Shown here: piece by piece, positions 38,401-45,784 of the stretch
Position numbering within the stretch: the stretch's first letter is position 1
Layout of the letters: every line of letters begins with the position of its first letter
Origin: Streptomyces sp. WAC 01529
GTDB taxonomy: Bacteria; Actinomycetota; Actinomycetes; Streptomycetales; Streptomycetaceae
Length of the DNA: 64,000 nt
Assembly: GCF_003945545.1 (NCBI RefSeq)
Contig: NZ_CP029617.1
Span: 558,001-622,000 of the forward strand
Direction of reading: 5' to 3'
The notes under the pieces: generated by a model
Seen by the model: the letters and a program-made list of their open reading frames with translations, nothing else
Database searches by the model: none
Told to the model about the DNA's origin: nothing
Translations under genes and position numbers: made by a program

Positions 38401-38706
38401 GCGGGCGACGGCGGTCTGGAGCAGCCAGGTCGCCGGGCTCGCCTCGAAGAGCAGCGCGTCGACCGCCGTGCCGGCGGCGAAGAACCGGGCACTGGCCGGC
38501 ATCTCCTCACCGGCCAAAGTGACTTTGCCGGTCACTGTCAGAGCGGCGCTGTCGGCAGTCGCCTCAGTGAGGGTCAGAACGCCGCTGGGCAGGTGCTCCA
38601 GGGACTCGGACTCGCCGCTCAGCCCGAGCCGCCCGGTGTCGAGCTCGAACGTACCGGCACCCCCCGCCGGGAACAGTGCAACCAGTTCGTCGACCGTCAG
38701 CGCCAT
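35428..38706 (-). CDS. DUF6603-like giant protein (1092 aa)
   Basis: The product is 1092 residues and the first gene of the operon, starting at the ATG at 38706 behind GGGGG. The central 350 residues alternate amphipathic strands with Gly-rich turns: LGFYVGMSGGFPLLPFLHGM, ADGLIGFKGGLL, FIYGELSLLGGASVFGPPPF and FGFIETKALAVIEFGDSVKA. Further strands carry aromatic residues (LVQWKPFYLDVRLGISIGVA, KVWFVRVRISVEVGIDLHLW), which looks like a large beta-barrel or lipid-binding groove. The layout matches proteins annotated DUF6603, function unknown. No signal peptide is seen. Confidence 0.8.
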   Translation of the reverse strand: MALTVDELVALFPAGGAGTFELDTGRLGLSGESESLEHLPSGVLTLTEATADSAALTVTGKVTLAGEEMPASARFFAAGTAVDALLFEASPATWLLQTAVARVDLSGLSGGRSLRVLLAAGQAAAAAGRCPGTGPWVGFQLGGAVADPLEFRAELRKESIGTAQPLDGPPLLITPLLEALGEYGVELPGPLVDWLERVQLHQHPMGKMDNLMVTAEAPVDHGTGANPVELLVLRTTALGRTGQDGKPKATTVAMVRARTDWDGSGLPVVGPMIGNGLLSLPALQIMYVSENLSAEDVIKINRVVTEYNLGPLQQLPVANEAAGVPLGKNVSAAVHLAVMGKPIPALVITVPPKFGPDPQSPDKPKLEYEFVIGKQFGPVYLSSIVFRYDFKKGLLIELQGQVTIGSLTWQVAGLGFYVGMSGGFPLLPFLHGMNIEATAADGLIGFKGGLLNKTPDDPALDFELAGLILVQAMVVELGAQAVWARSVEGWHSVFIYGELSLLGGASVFGPPPFTVTGFSAGFGINSSFKKVPTGAEIAEFPLVARLDAAQALPGMPAPTPYTPEDALKALTGPTGWIRPTEGQYWVAAGVKFTSFGFIETKALAVIEFGDSVKAMLLGRTSVSLPRTLNPSARAIARVNIGLSLGFSSAEHCLSMDVALLPGSYVLDPSIELTGGIAVYVWTGGGRAGDFAISLGGYHPDYNVPAHYPRPKRLGFVWSPASDITVRAEAYAAITPAAFMFGGRLAAVYDKGIFSAWFTAHLDVLVQWKPFYLDVRLGISIGVAATIKVWFVRVRISVEVGIDLHLWLPPFGGRATVKLWFISFSFGFGSSRDNTPTVDWPEFRTQIPAPARVIPNEGLLADADQGEIARRAAAKEPTLVSSAGFTFTTESGIPASHLYINDRLIKQSDAGSIDIRPMRKTGVTSAHRVTITKDGTTFHPTDHHWVVKPVTGTVAPGLWGKPLAKPGDALDGDQLLENRLTGLRITLPEPDYGTDTGPVTSKALSYEGLPDGRMPLRVSDPAGPEPRADDQSIRIIVDTVAAPTVKACRTAVLSTLARLGAGPGADTDSPLTGYAALAGRSLTTPPLTTTATR

Positions 38707-38835
38707 GGGTGACCCCCGCCTGTGGACACGGTTTGGTGAGGCGCCCGCGGGAATGCGGGGCCCCTGTGCCGTTATGTGCCATTACGGAAAATAAAATAGG
38801 CGAGGGTCATAAAAACATCAATACGGAGAGTACGG

Positions 38836-39129
38836 GTGGCACAGTCATCCGGCCAATACGTCTGGAAAACACCGGCCAGAAACCTGGAAATGGCCGCCGC
38901 TTTCTCGCCAAACTCGCTTTCACGTGAGGAGATTCAGGATATTTCACGGGCCGCCGGAAGCGGACACCTGACCGAAGGACCGTTCGGAGAATCGATTCGG
39001 CCAGCGCATTTTCAGACGACCGAATCCGCTGCCCGCCACCCTCCCCGCTTCGCGATCCGCTGTCCCGAATCAACGCCCGAATTACAGGATTCAGCCATGC
39101 ACCCCCAGGACAGCGCCAAAGTCAGTTGA
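38836..39129 (+). CDS. Possible small hypothetical protein
   Basis: The frame is 97 residues with a GTG start five bases after GGAGAG, divergent from the DUF6603 operon. The composition is polar (MAQSSGQYVWKTPARNLEMA, LSREEIQDISRAAGSGHL). Third-position GC is lower than in neighbouring genes, and an 88-residue frame overlaps it on the other strand, so it may not be a gene. No family is recognised. Confidence 0.3.
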   Translation: MAQSSGQYVWKTPARNLEMAAAFSPNSLSREEIQDISRAAGSGHLTEGPFGESIRPAHFQTTESAARHPPRFAIRCPESTPELQDSAMHPQDSAKVS

Positions 39130-39208
39130 TCAGGTGGCGGGGCGGGCCAGACCGACGGGAGGATGATGCGACCGCACACTTCATCGTTCCAGTTGATGGG
39201 CCGCCGCC

Positions 39209-39260
39209 GTTCCGCGGGGCAGAGGTCTCCCGACGTTCCGCGGGGCAGAGGTCTCCCGAG
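39209..39260. repeat. Two-copy 26-bp tandem repeat
   Basis: GTTCCGCGGGGCAGAGGTCT followed by CCCGA occurs at 39209-39233 and again at 39235-39259, identical over 25 bases. It lies in the gap between the DUF6603 operon and the sulfotransferase block. Confidence 0.8.
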
Positions 39261-39399
39261 CCGTCCCCGGTCACGCTTCCTGCACGGTCAGGTGAAATAG
39301 GTCGGTGGGTCCCTTGACTAACTTACGTTGCAAATCCGCGGAATGGCTCACAAGGCGGCCCCCGCAGCGAACCGTGCCTGACAGACATTTACTGATTGT

Positions 39400-39899
39400 T
39401 CATTGGCTCTGCATCATCCGCGGCGATCGGCCGGCTGCGAGTGCTGCGTCTCGTTGCGCGCGCAGTTCCTCCATCAGGTCGCGGTGGCGTTGAAGGTACT
39501 GCGGGTTGACGGTCGGCTGGTCCAGACGCCGCTGCCCGGCCAGAACCGCCGCTCGCCGCGCTCAACGGTCCCGCGGTAAGCACGCCGCCGTAGGCGCTCT
39601 CCAGCGCAGCGAGCTGCTCCGCCTTCCCGGCGCGCAACTGGCGCAACTCGGGCAGGTGGGTGAAGTCGGTGGCCCAGAAGGTGCAGGAGAAGCAGCGGTT
39701 GTACGTGCCCGGCCCGGGCCACGTGGGAGGAGTGGTTCCAGTACGAGGTGCCCGGTGCTTCTTGGAGACCGCGGTCCAGCCCGGACGCGGGCTGGAGACG
39801 TACGGGTCGATGTAGACGGGGCTGGCCGTCGCCCACCTGGGTCGGCATGCGGGACTGCCCGCGCCGGCCGGAAGAATCCTGAGACTCGGCAACCGTCAA
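39400..39899 (-). pseudogene. Broken gene of unknown function after the sulfotransferase
   Basis: Protein-like sequence continues across three frames on the minus strand. It starts at a TTG overlapping the sulfotransferase stop (MTVAESQDSSGRRGQ), then YIDPYVSSPRPGWTAVSKKH, GTSYWNHSSHVARAG, TYNRCFSCTFWATDFTHLPE, RAGKAEQLAALESAYGGVLT and finally LDQPTVNPQYLQRHRDLMEE, running to a stop at 39400. At least three small indels would be needed to restore it. I cannot name the family. It looks like the decayed last gene of the minus-strand operon. Confidence 0.45.
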
Positions 39900-40735
39900 C
39901 GCGCATAGGGCACGTTGGTCTCGCCCGCGATCGCGTCGAAGGCGCGCAGCGCGGGCTCGGACATCTCCTCACGCCAGCGCAGGTCCAGCACGATCGCGGG
40001 TGGGTGGCCGAGGTAGTAGGCGCGCTCGGTGCGCTTCAGGTTGACGGGCCGGCCCGTGGCCCGTGCGGCGCGTTCCCGCGCCACGATGTACTGAGTGCCC
40101 GCGTTGCCGCCCAACGGATGCTGGACGCTGAGCCAAGGGTCGAGCATCGCGGGAAGGAAGGAGAAGCCCAGTGTCGCGCTCAGGTGGGACAGGACGTCTT
40201 CGGGGTGGGTGGCGACGTCCTCGTAGTGCACCCGGCTGACGATGCCGGGCCAGCGGGCCGCAAGATCCTCTGTCCGGCGCATCTGGGCGACCCACTCCGC
40301 GGCCAGCTCCGCGGGGTTGGCGTCGGGGTACTTGCGCAGGAGGGAGTTGACCACCGCCCGGCCATCGCGGGCCAGCACCACCAAATGACGGTGGACGGCG
40401 CCGGGCAGCAGTGCCGTCTGCTGATCGATCCAGCCGACCGCTTTCGTGGAGTCCACGACGAAGGGGCGGCCGGAGCGCCGGGCCAGCACCTCGTAGAGGT
40501 CGGGGCCGGTGCTCGGCAGCGGGTCGCCCCACACGGGGCAGCCGTCGGTGCAGAAGTTGCAGCCGACGGTCCGCCCCTGTGCGTTGATGGTGCCGAGGCG
40601 GGTGCTGTTCCACGCCTCGCCGGCGAAGCAGACCGCCGGATGCGCACCCAGCATCAGCCCGAGCAGCGTGGTACCGGAGTGCCCGGCCCCCATGATGAAG
40701 ATCACCGTCTTGTTGCGCCGCTCACTGTTCATCAC
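39896..40735 (-). CDS. PAPS-dependent sulfotransferase
   Basis: The product is 279 residues. The 5'-phosphosulfate loop near the N-terminus is IFIMGAGHSGTTLLGLML (residues about 12-29). The 3'-phosphate-binding segment is VVLARDGRAVVNSLLRKYP, where Arg and Ser are the usual ligands. A Cys-rich loop (GCNFCTDGCPVWG) lies between them. It should transfer sulfate from PAPS to a hydroxyl of a metabolite. It is encoded 36 bases after the ABC exporter, so it probably acts on the same product. Confidence 0.88.
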   Translation of the reverse strand: MMNSERRNKTVIFIMGAGHSGTTLLGLMLGAHPAVCFAGEAWNSTRLGTINAQGRTVGCNFCTDGCPVWGDPLPSTGPDLYEVLARRSGRPFVVDSTKAVGWIDQQTALLPGAVHRHLVVLARDGRAVVNSLLRKYPDANPAELAAEWVAQMRRTEDLAARWPGIVSRVHYEDVATHPEDVLSHLSATLGFSFLPAMLDPWLSVQHPLGGNAGTQYIVARERAARATGRPVNLKRTERAYYLGHPPAIVLDLRWREEMSEPALRAFDAIAGETNVPYAR

Positions 40736-40771
40736 TTCACAGCACCTCCGTCGCCGGGGTCGGGGAACCGG

Positions 40772-42658
40772 TCACCGATCTTGTGACAGCTTGTGGAGTT
40801 CCGCGAACAGCTCGCCTCGCTCGAGGAGTTCATCGAAGGTTCCCTCCTCCGCGACGCTCCCCCCGGCCAGCACGACGATGCGGTCGGCGACGCGGGTGTT
40901 GGTGAGGTTGTGCGTGACGAACACGGCGGTCCGGCCTTCGGCCAGCGTCTTGAAGCGGCTGATCACCCGGTGTTCGGCACGCGGATCCATCGCGGAAGTG
41001 GGCTCGTCAAGGACCAGCACGCCGGCCTCTCGGTAGCAGGCGCGGGCGACGGCGAGGCGCTGCCACTGACCGCCCGAGAGATCGTGTCCGCCCCAGAACG
41101 ACTTGGCCAGCAGTGTGTCGAGACCGTTCGGCAGTCCTGCCAGCACGCTGTCCGCGCCGGCCTCGCGGGCGGCAGCGTGTACGAGGTCGTCCTCGCCGCG
41201 GGCCTGACCGAGCGTGATGTTCTCTCTCGCGGCCATCGGCCACTTGGTGTAGTCCTGGGGCACCAGACCGACGCGCGACCAGACCGAGTGCGGATCCGCC
41301 TGGGCCAGATCGATGCCGTCCCAGCTGACCGTGCCGTGTGTGGGCAGGTAGAGGCCGGTGAGGAGGTGGGCGAGAGTCGTCTTGCCGGAACCGTTCTCAC
41401 CCACCAGGGCGACGACCTCACCGCTGCGCAGGGTCAGGCTGACGTCGTGAACCGCGAAGGCGTTCGCCGGGCTGCCGGGGTGACGGTAGGAGACTCGGTG
41501 GGCGCGGATCTCCCGGGGGCCGGCCGAGTCGATCGCCAGCGGTCCACGCGTGGCGCGCAGGGTGTCGGCGAGAGCCAGGAAGCTCCGCCAGTCCTGGAGG
41601 TGGAGCGAGGTGCGGAACAGCCGGGCGCTCGCCACCACCAGGGAGTTGAGCGCGCCGGTGGAAGAGCGGACGGCGACCACGGCCGTGACGGCGACCGCGA
41701 GCGCGATGGTGCCGTTCATCGTCAGCAGCCCGACGGTGAGCCAGGTGAGGGTGAGCATGATGCCGGTCCCGGCCGCTCCGCCGAGTGTCACCAGCAGCAC
41801 TCTGGGTGCGGCCGCCCGGTGCCTGGTCCTGATCCGCGTCGCGACTTGGGCGTACCACTGGCGCAGGAACGCGGCCATGGTGCCCGCCCTGACTTCGGCG
41901 GCCGTCCGGCGGTCCGTGCTGTGCTGGCGCAGGATGTAGCGCAGGCGGTTGTCGGCGAGGCTGGTGTGAGCGGTGTGGTGGGCGATACGAGCCGCGCCCA
42001 GAGCGGCCGCTCCCTTGGGAAGCATCGCGAGAACCAGCAGCGGCAGCAGCAGGGGGTTCAGCAGGGTGAGGACGGTCGCCGCGGCCGTCAACTGCGCCAC
42101 CGCGGAGATCAATTGCTGCGCGTCGGCGATCAGGTCCTGCGTGGCCATCGCCCCCAGGCCGGCTGCCTGGAGCGAGTCGTTGAACTCCGGCTGGTCGTAA
42201 GCGGTCAGCTCGACCTCCGGGGTCTTGGCGAGGATGCGTTCCTCGGCGAGGGCGGTCACCTCCGGCCCCAGTTTCACCGCCGCGTACTGGGAGACCGCGT
42301 CCGACGCCGCCCGGGTGGCGGCCGCACCCGCCGCGATGAGCAGAGCCGGCACCGCGGCGTGCAGCCGCTCGCCGGCCTGGCCCTGCCCGACAAGGGCTCC
42401 GATCACCTGGGCGGTCGCGGCCAGGACCACCGCGGCGGAGGCAGCCGCGAGCAGTTGTGCCACCAGCAGTTGGAGGGCCGCCCACCGGTCGGCGGCCCAG
42501 CTCAACCGGGCGGCGGCGGCGATCGTGGCGGGCAGACGGGCCGCCATCTGCGCCAGACCCGCCGCCGCGACGTGGTCGTGATGCGGGTCGTCCCAGCCCA
42601 GGCGCAGTTCGGGCTGTTGAGCGGAGGTCGAGGGAGCATGGGTCGGCACCCGTGTCAT
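40772..42658 (-). CDS. ABC transporter, fused permease and ATPase
   Basis: The product is 628 residues from the ATG at 42658. Six predicted membrane segments (residues about 45-320) precede a nucleotide-binding domain with Walker A GENGSGKTT (about 420), signature LSGGQWQRLA and Walker B VLVLDEPTSAMD. This half-transporter works as a homodimer and is of the exporter type, fitting export of the product made by the surrounding genes. It lacks a peptidase C39 domain, so leader removal must be done elsewhere. Confidence 0.9.
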   Translation of the reverse strand: MTRVPTHAPSTSAQQPELRLGWDDPHHDHVAAAGLAQMAARLPATIAAAARLSWAADRWAALQLLVAQLLAAASAAVVLAATAQVIGALVGQGQAGERLHAAVPALLIAAGAAATRAASDAVSQYAAVKLGPEVTALAEERILAKTPEVELTAYDQPEFNDSLQAAGLGAMATQDLIADAQQLISAVAQLTAAATVLTLLNPLLLPLLVLAMLPKGAAALGAARIAHHTAHTSLADNRLRYILRQHSTDRRTAAEVRAGTMAAFLRQWYAQVATRIRTRHRAAAPRVLLVTLGGAAGTGIMLTLTWLTVGLLTMNGTIALAVAVTAVVAVRSSTGALNSLVVASARLFRTSLHLQDWRSFLALADTLRATRGPLAIDSAGPREIRAHRVSYRHPGSPANAFAVHDVSLTLRSGEVVALVGENGSGKTTLAHLLTGLYLPTHGTVSWDGIDLAQADPHSVWSRVGLVPQDYTKWPMAARENITLGQARGEDDLVHAAAREAGADSVLAGLPNGLDTLLAKSFWGGHDLSGGQWQRLAVARACYREAGVLVLDEPTSAMDPRAEHRVISRFKTLAEGRTAVFVTHNLTNTRVADRIVVLAGGSVAEEGTFDELLERGELFAELHKLSQDR

Positions 42659-42756
42659 CCTGCCGTCACTTCCGGTGCCGCACGGTGACACCGCACCGGG
42701 CCGCGCCTCTCCGGGCGCGGAAACCCCACGTGCGGATGACAGTGCGGTGGAGGATC

Positions 42757-44169
42757 TCACACCGCCGGGAACGGTCCCGGTGGAATCGGCCGGCCGAGAA
42801 AAGGGGCGAGCTTCTCCCAGCCCTCGCCCGCGCAGATGTCCAATACCAGCAGATCCCCGGGGCGCCGGGCGAAGTGACGCTGTACGCGGACGAGTTGTTC
42901 CTGGTAGGCCCGAGCCAATCGAACCGGGTCGAAGGTCTCCCCGCCACAGATCCGCGTACGGAACAGATACGCCGCCTCCCTGTGGGCGGCCCGCTCGGCC
43001 GCGGGCGCCCCCGCCGGCCAGCCGGTGTCCCAGAGCCGCTCCACCGCACGCAACCAGCTCTCCGTCTCCCGTACGGTGACGACGAACCGTGCCCGCGGAT
43101 GCCGCGCGTCCAGTGCCGTCAGGGATGCGAGTGCGAAGACGCTCGTCAGGCCGTCGTAGTGCCGCAGCGCCGGGAAGTCACCGTCCCCGCGGCGCAGGGC
43201 CGCCAGGTCCGCCGCGCCCAACGGGTAGTGGGCGAGGTCGAAACCGAGCAGGTGGAGGGCCTCGACCAGGCTCCGGGTCGCCGTACCGGGCAGGCCGAGG
43301 GAAAATACCTTGGGCCGGTCGGCGGCGGGGCCAAGGGTCTGCGGGGCGCGGGCCACGGCCTTCCGGACCTTGGCCATGGTCAGCCGAGGACGGCTGGGCA
43401 GGCGCAGCTCCCCGACCACGCGGGCCGCCAGTTCGGGCAGGCCGTCGAGGTACTGGCCCAGCGCGTGCGGGGTGACATCTGCGGGTACCACCGAGCGGCT
43501 GTGCCGTATCGCCTTTCTGGCGACCACGAAGTCCAGGTCGTCTCCCCAGCTCAGCAGGGCCGACTCCAGCACCGCGTGTGCGCTTTCGGTACGGCTGCGC
43601 ACCTCGCGCAGAGCGTACTTGGCGAAGATGTGGTGATAGTGCTGGAAGTGGTCGTGCAGGATGTGGAAGCCCTTCAGCTGCACATCGGGCTGGAGATGGC
43701 GTCGGGCGAGGTGCCGCCGGAACGCCTCGGGCCGCAGCATCGGCCCGCGCCCCGCCGCTGGTGCCTCCGCTTCGACATCCACCCCCCGCATCGCCCGGAC
43801 CAGGTCGGTTCGGCAGATGTGCACCCCGCAGTGGACCCGGCCGCGGAACCGGTCGTGGACGAAGCAGTCGACGTATGCCAGGTCGTTGGCGTCGAGAAAG
43901 GGCCTCATGTCCTCGAGGATCAGGCAGTCGGCGTCGACGTGGACGACATGCGAGGCCTCGCCGTGGTCGATGTGCACCTGGCGGTCCACGGCACGGGCGA
44001 GCGGCCGGATGTTCTCTGCGATGTGAACCCGGCGTGGGCGGATGTGCCGGATCGCGAGGTCGAGAGCGAGGCGGGTGGTGCGCTCACCGACCGTGCGGAG
44101 CACCAGATCGACCGGACGGCCTGCGGGCGGTGACCAGTCGCCGGGGAGGGTGCGGATCGCGCCGCTCAC
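42757..44169 (-). CDS. Glycosyltransferase-like / sulfotransferase fusion protein
   Basis: The product is 470 residues, starting at the GTG that overlaps the previous stop (GTGA). Residues about 25-240 look like a nucleotide-sugar glycosyltransferase: LVLRTVGERTTRLALDLAIR and a DxD-type metal motif in HVVHVDADCLILED near residue 76. Residues 286-470 are a sulfotransferase domain (KVFSLGLPGTATRSLVEALH, ARFVVTVRETESWLRAVERL). This domain closely parallels the single-domain protein at 44166-44795. The fused activities suggest that a sugar is added and sulfated by one protein, by inference. In the P-loop, the expected RTGT is GTAT. Confidence 0.75.
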   Translation of the reverse strand: MSGAIRTLPGDWSPPAGRPVDLVLRTVGERTTRLALDLAIRHIRPRRVHIAENIRPLARAVDRQVHIDHGEASHVVHVDADCLILEDMRPFLDANDLAYVDCFVHDRFRGRVHCGVHICRTDLVRAMRGVDVEAEAPAAGRGPMLRPEAFRRHLARRHLQPDVQLKGFHILHDHFQHYHHIFAKYALREVRSRTESAHAVLESALLSWGDDLDFVVARKAIRHSRSVVPADVTPHALGQYLDGLPELAARVVGELRLPSRPRLTMAKVRKAVARAPQTLGPAADRPKVFSLGLPGTATRSLVEALHLLGFDLAHYPLGAADLAALRRGDGDFPALRHYDGLTSVFALASLTALDARHPRARFVVTVRETESWLRAVERLWDTGWPAGAPAAERAAHREAAYLFRTRICGGETFDPVRLARAYQEQLVRVQRHFARRPGDLLVLDICAGEGWEKLAPFLGRPIPPGPFPAV

Positions 44170-44795
44170 GGCCGGTCCTGGGCGGGCGAGGGCCGGTTGA
44201 CGTTCGGGAAGGGCTGGTCGGGGACCTGCTTGCCCAGGAAGGGGGCCAGCCGTTCGTAGCCCTCGCCACCGGCGATGTCGAGGACGAGCAGGTCGTCGTC
44301 CCGGCCCGCGAAGTGGTGCAGCACCCGCTCGACGTGACGGCGGTGGACGCGGGCGAAGCGTTCCGGGTTGAATTCGAGACACCCGTAGACGGCAGCACGC
44401 AGGAAGCGCTGCATGTCCGGATACCCCTCGCCACGGTCGGTCTTGCTGTCCACCGGTCGTGCCCAGTGTGTCGCGCACGAGCGCAGCCAGGCCTGCTCCT
44501 CCCGGACCGTCAGGATGAATTTGGCTCCGGGCCAGTCGAGATCGAGTTCCTCGTAGTACGGAACCACGCTGATGTCAGTGATCCCGTCATGGTCCGCCAG
44601 CAGCGGAAAGCGCCCGGTGCCCGCGAGCAGGGTCCGGTAGGTGGCGGGGTCGGAGGGGTAGTGCACGATGTCGAAACCCAGGGTGCGCAGCGCGGCGGTC
44701 AGCGAGCGGGTGCCGGTGCGCGAGAGGCCGATACCGAAGACCTTGGGACGACGACGGGAGCGGTGCGGTGCCGCACCGGTAATCCCACCGGTCAC
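44166..44795 (-). CDS. Sulfotransferase
   Basis: The product is 209 residues from the GTG at 44795 (GGAGGGG upstream), overlapping the epimerase stop by GTGA. P-loop region KVFGIGLSRTGTRSLTAALR with LGFDIVHYPSDP following, then AKFILTVREEQAWLRSCATH as the second PAPS-binding segment. This pattern is common in bacterial sulfotransferases annotated as sulfotransferase-family 17-like. It is a paralogue of the C-terminal domain of its downstream neighbour, probably by tandem duplication. Confidence 0.85.
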   Translation of the reverse strand: MTGGITGAAPHRSRRRPKVFGIGLSRTGTRSLTAALRTLGFDIVHYPSDPATYRTLLAGTGRFPLLADHDGITDISVVPYYEELDLDWPGAKFILTVREEQAWLRSCATHWARPVDSKTDRGEGYPDMQRFLRAAVYGCLEFNPERFARVHRRHVERVLHHFAGRDDDLLVLDIAGGEGYERLAPFLGKQVPDQPFPNVNRPSPAQDRP

Positions 44796-45784
44796 GTGAC
44801 ACCCCTCCACGTGGCTCGTGGGCCGGTGCTTCCGGACTCGGGCCGACGCGCCAGATCGATGACGGTCTGGTCGGCCATCGCCGCCAGACCGTCGTCCAGC
44901 TCCGTGCGGGGCCGATATCCGAACGCCCGCGCCGCCAGGGCGATGTCGGCCGCGGTGTGCCGGGCCTCGCCGCGGCCGCCGGGCCGTGGATCCAGGTTCA
45001 CCGGGCCGACGAGACGCTCGACGGCCGCGATGGCGTGCTTCATGGACACCGGGGCGTCACCGCCGAGGTTGGCCACGCCGGTGAAAGAGGAACCGGCCGC
45101 GTCCCGCATCGCCGTGACGACATCGCGCACGTAGGTGAAGTCGCGGATCTGCTCGCCGTTCCCGTGGAGCGGGAAGGGCCCGCCGGTCAGAGCTGCCTCG
45201 ATCAGCCGGGCCAGGGCCATGTCGGGCCTCTGCCGTGGGCCGTACACGCTGAACAGGCGTAGTGACACCGCGGGCAGGCCAAAGGACATCCGATAGATCT
45301 CGCACAGATGTTCCGCCGACAGCTTGGTCACGCCGTACGGCGTGAGCGGCCGGGGGCACACCGACTCACTCGTGGGAATGACCGGGGCGTCGCCGTACAC
45401 GGAGGAACTGGAGGCGTAGACGAACTTCCGCAACGGTCGGTCCCGCACTGCTTCCAGGAGCCTTTGCGAGGCGAGCACATTGCGACGGGCATACAGCTCG
45501 AAGTCCTTTCCCCAGGAAGGCCGTACGCCTGGTTGACCGGCCAGGTGGTAGACGACATCCGCTCCGTCGAGGAGGGGTTCGAGAGCGGCTTCCAGCAGGT
45601 CCCCGCGGCGGAAGGTGAAGGACGGGTGCGGGATCAGGTCGCGCAGGTTGCGGTCTTTCAGTGCCGGGTCGTAGTAGTCGGTGAGCGAGTCGATGCCGAG
45701 GACGCTGTCACCGGACGCGAGCAGGTGAGCGCAGAGGTGGGAGCCGATGAAGCCGGCGGCGCCGGTCACCACGGCCCGCGTCAA
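44792..45784 (-). CDS. NAD-dependent nucleotide-sugar epimerase
   Basis: The product is 330 residues of the extended short-chain dehydrogenase family. NAD-binding TGAAGFIGSHLCAHLL, the SSSVYGD motif and the catalytic YGVTK are present. DSLTDYYDPALKDRNLRDL resembles UDP-glucuronate/UDP-glucose 4-epimerases. It uses a TTG start that overlaps the glycosyltransferase stop (TTGA). It probably provides the sugar donor for the adjacent glycosyltransferases; the exact sugar cannot be read from sequence. Confidence 0.88.
   Translation of the reverse strand: MTRAVVTGAAGFIGSHLCAHLLASGDSVLGIDSLTDYYDPALKDRNLRDLIPHPSFTFRRGDLLEAALEPLLDGADVVYHLAGQPGVRPSWGKDFELYARRNVLASQRLLEAVRDRPLRKFVYASSSSVYGDAPVIPTSESVCPRPLTPYGVTKLSAEHLCEIYRMSFGLPAVSLRLFSVYGPRQRPDMALARLIEAALTGGPFPLHGNGEQIRDFTYVRDVVTAMRDAAGSSFTGVANLGGDAPVSMKHAIAAVERLVGPVNLDPRPGGRGEARHTAADIALAARAFGYRPRTELDDGLAAMADQTVIDLARRPESGSTGPRATWRGVT

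Larger units (their letters stand above)
38707..39399. other. AT-richer intergenic region between the two accessory blocks
   Basis: It holds a possible small gene (38836-39129), a two-copy 26-bp repeat (39209-39260) and a TTGACT hexamer at 39314. It must contain the promoter of the DUF6603 operon. Base composition is clearly lower in GC than that of its neighbours. Confidence 0.5.

Noticed and set aside
38807..39073. 88-codon minus-strand frame
   Set aside because: Overlaps the promoter of the DUF6603 operon and the better-supported plus-strand frame; no ribosome site.
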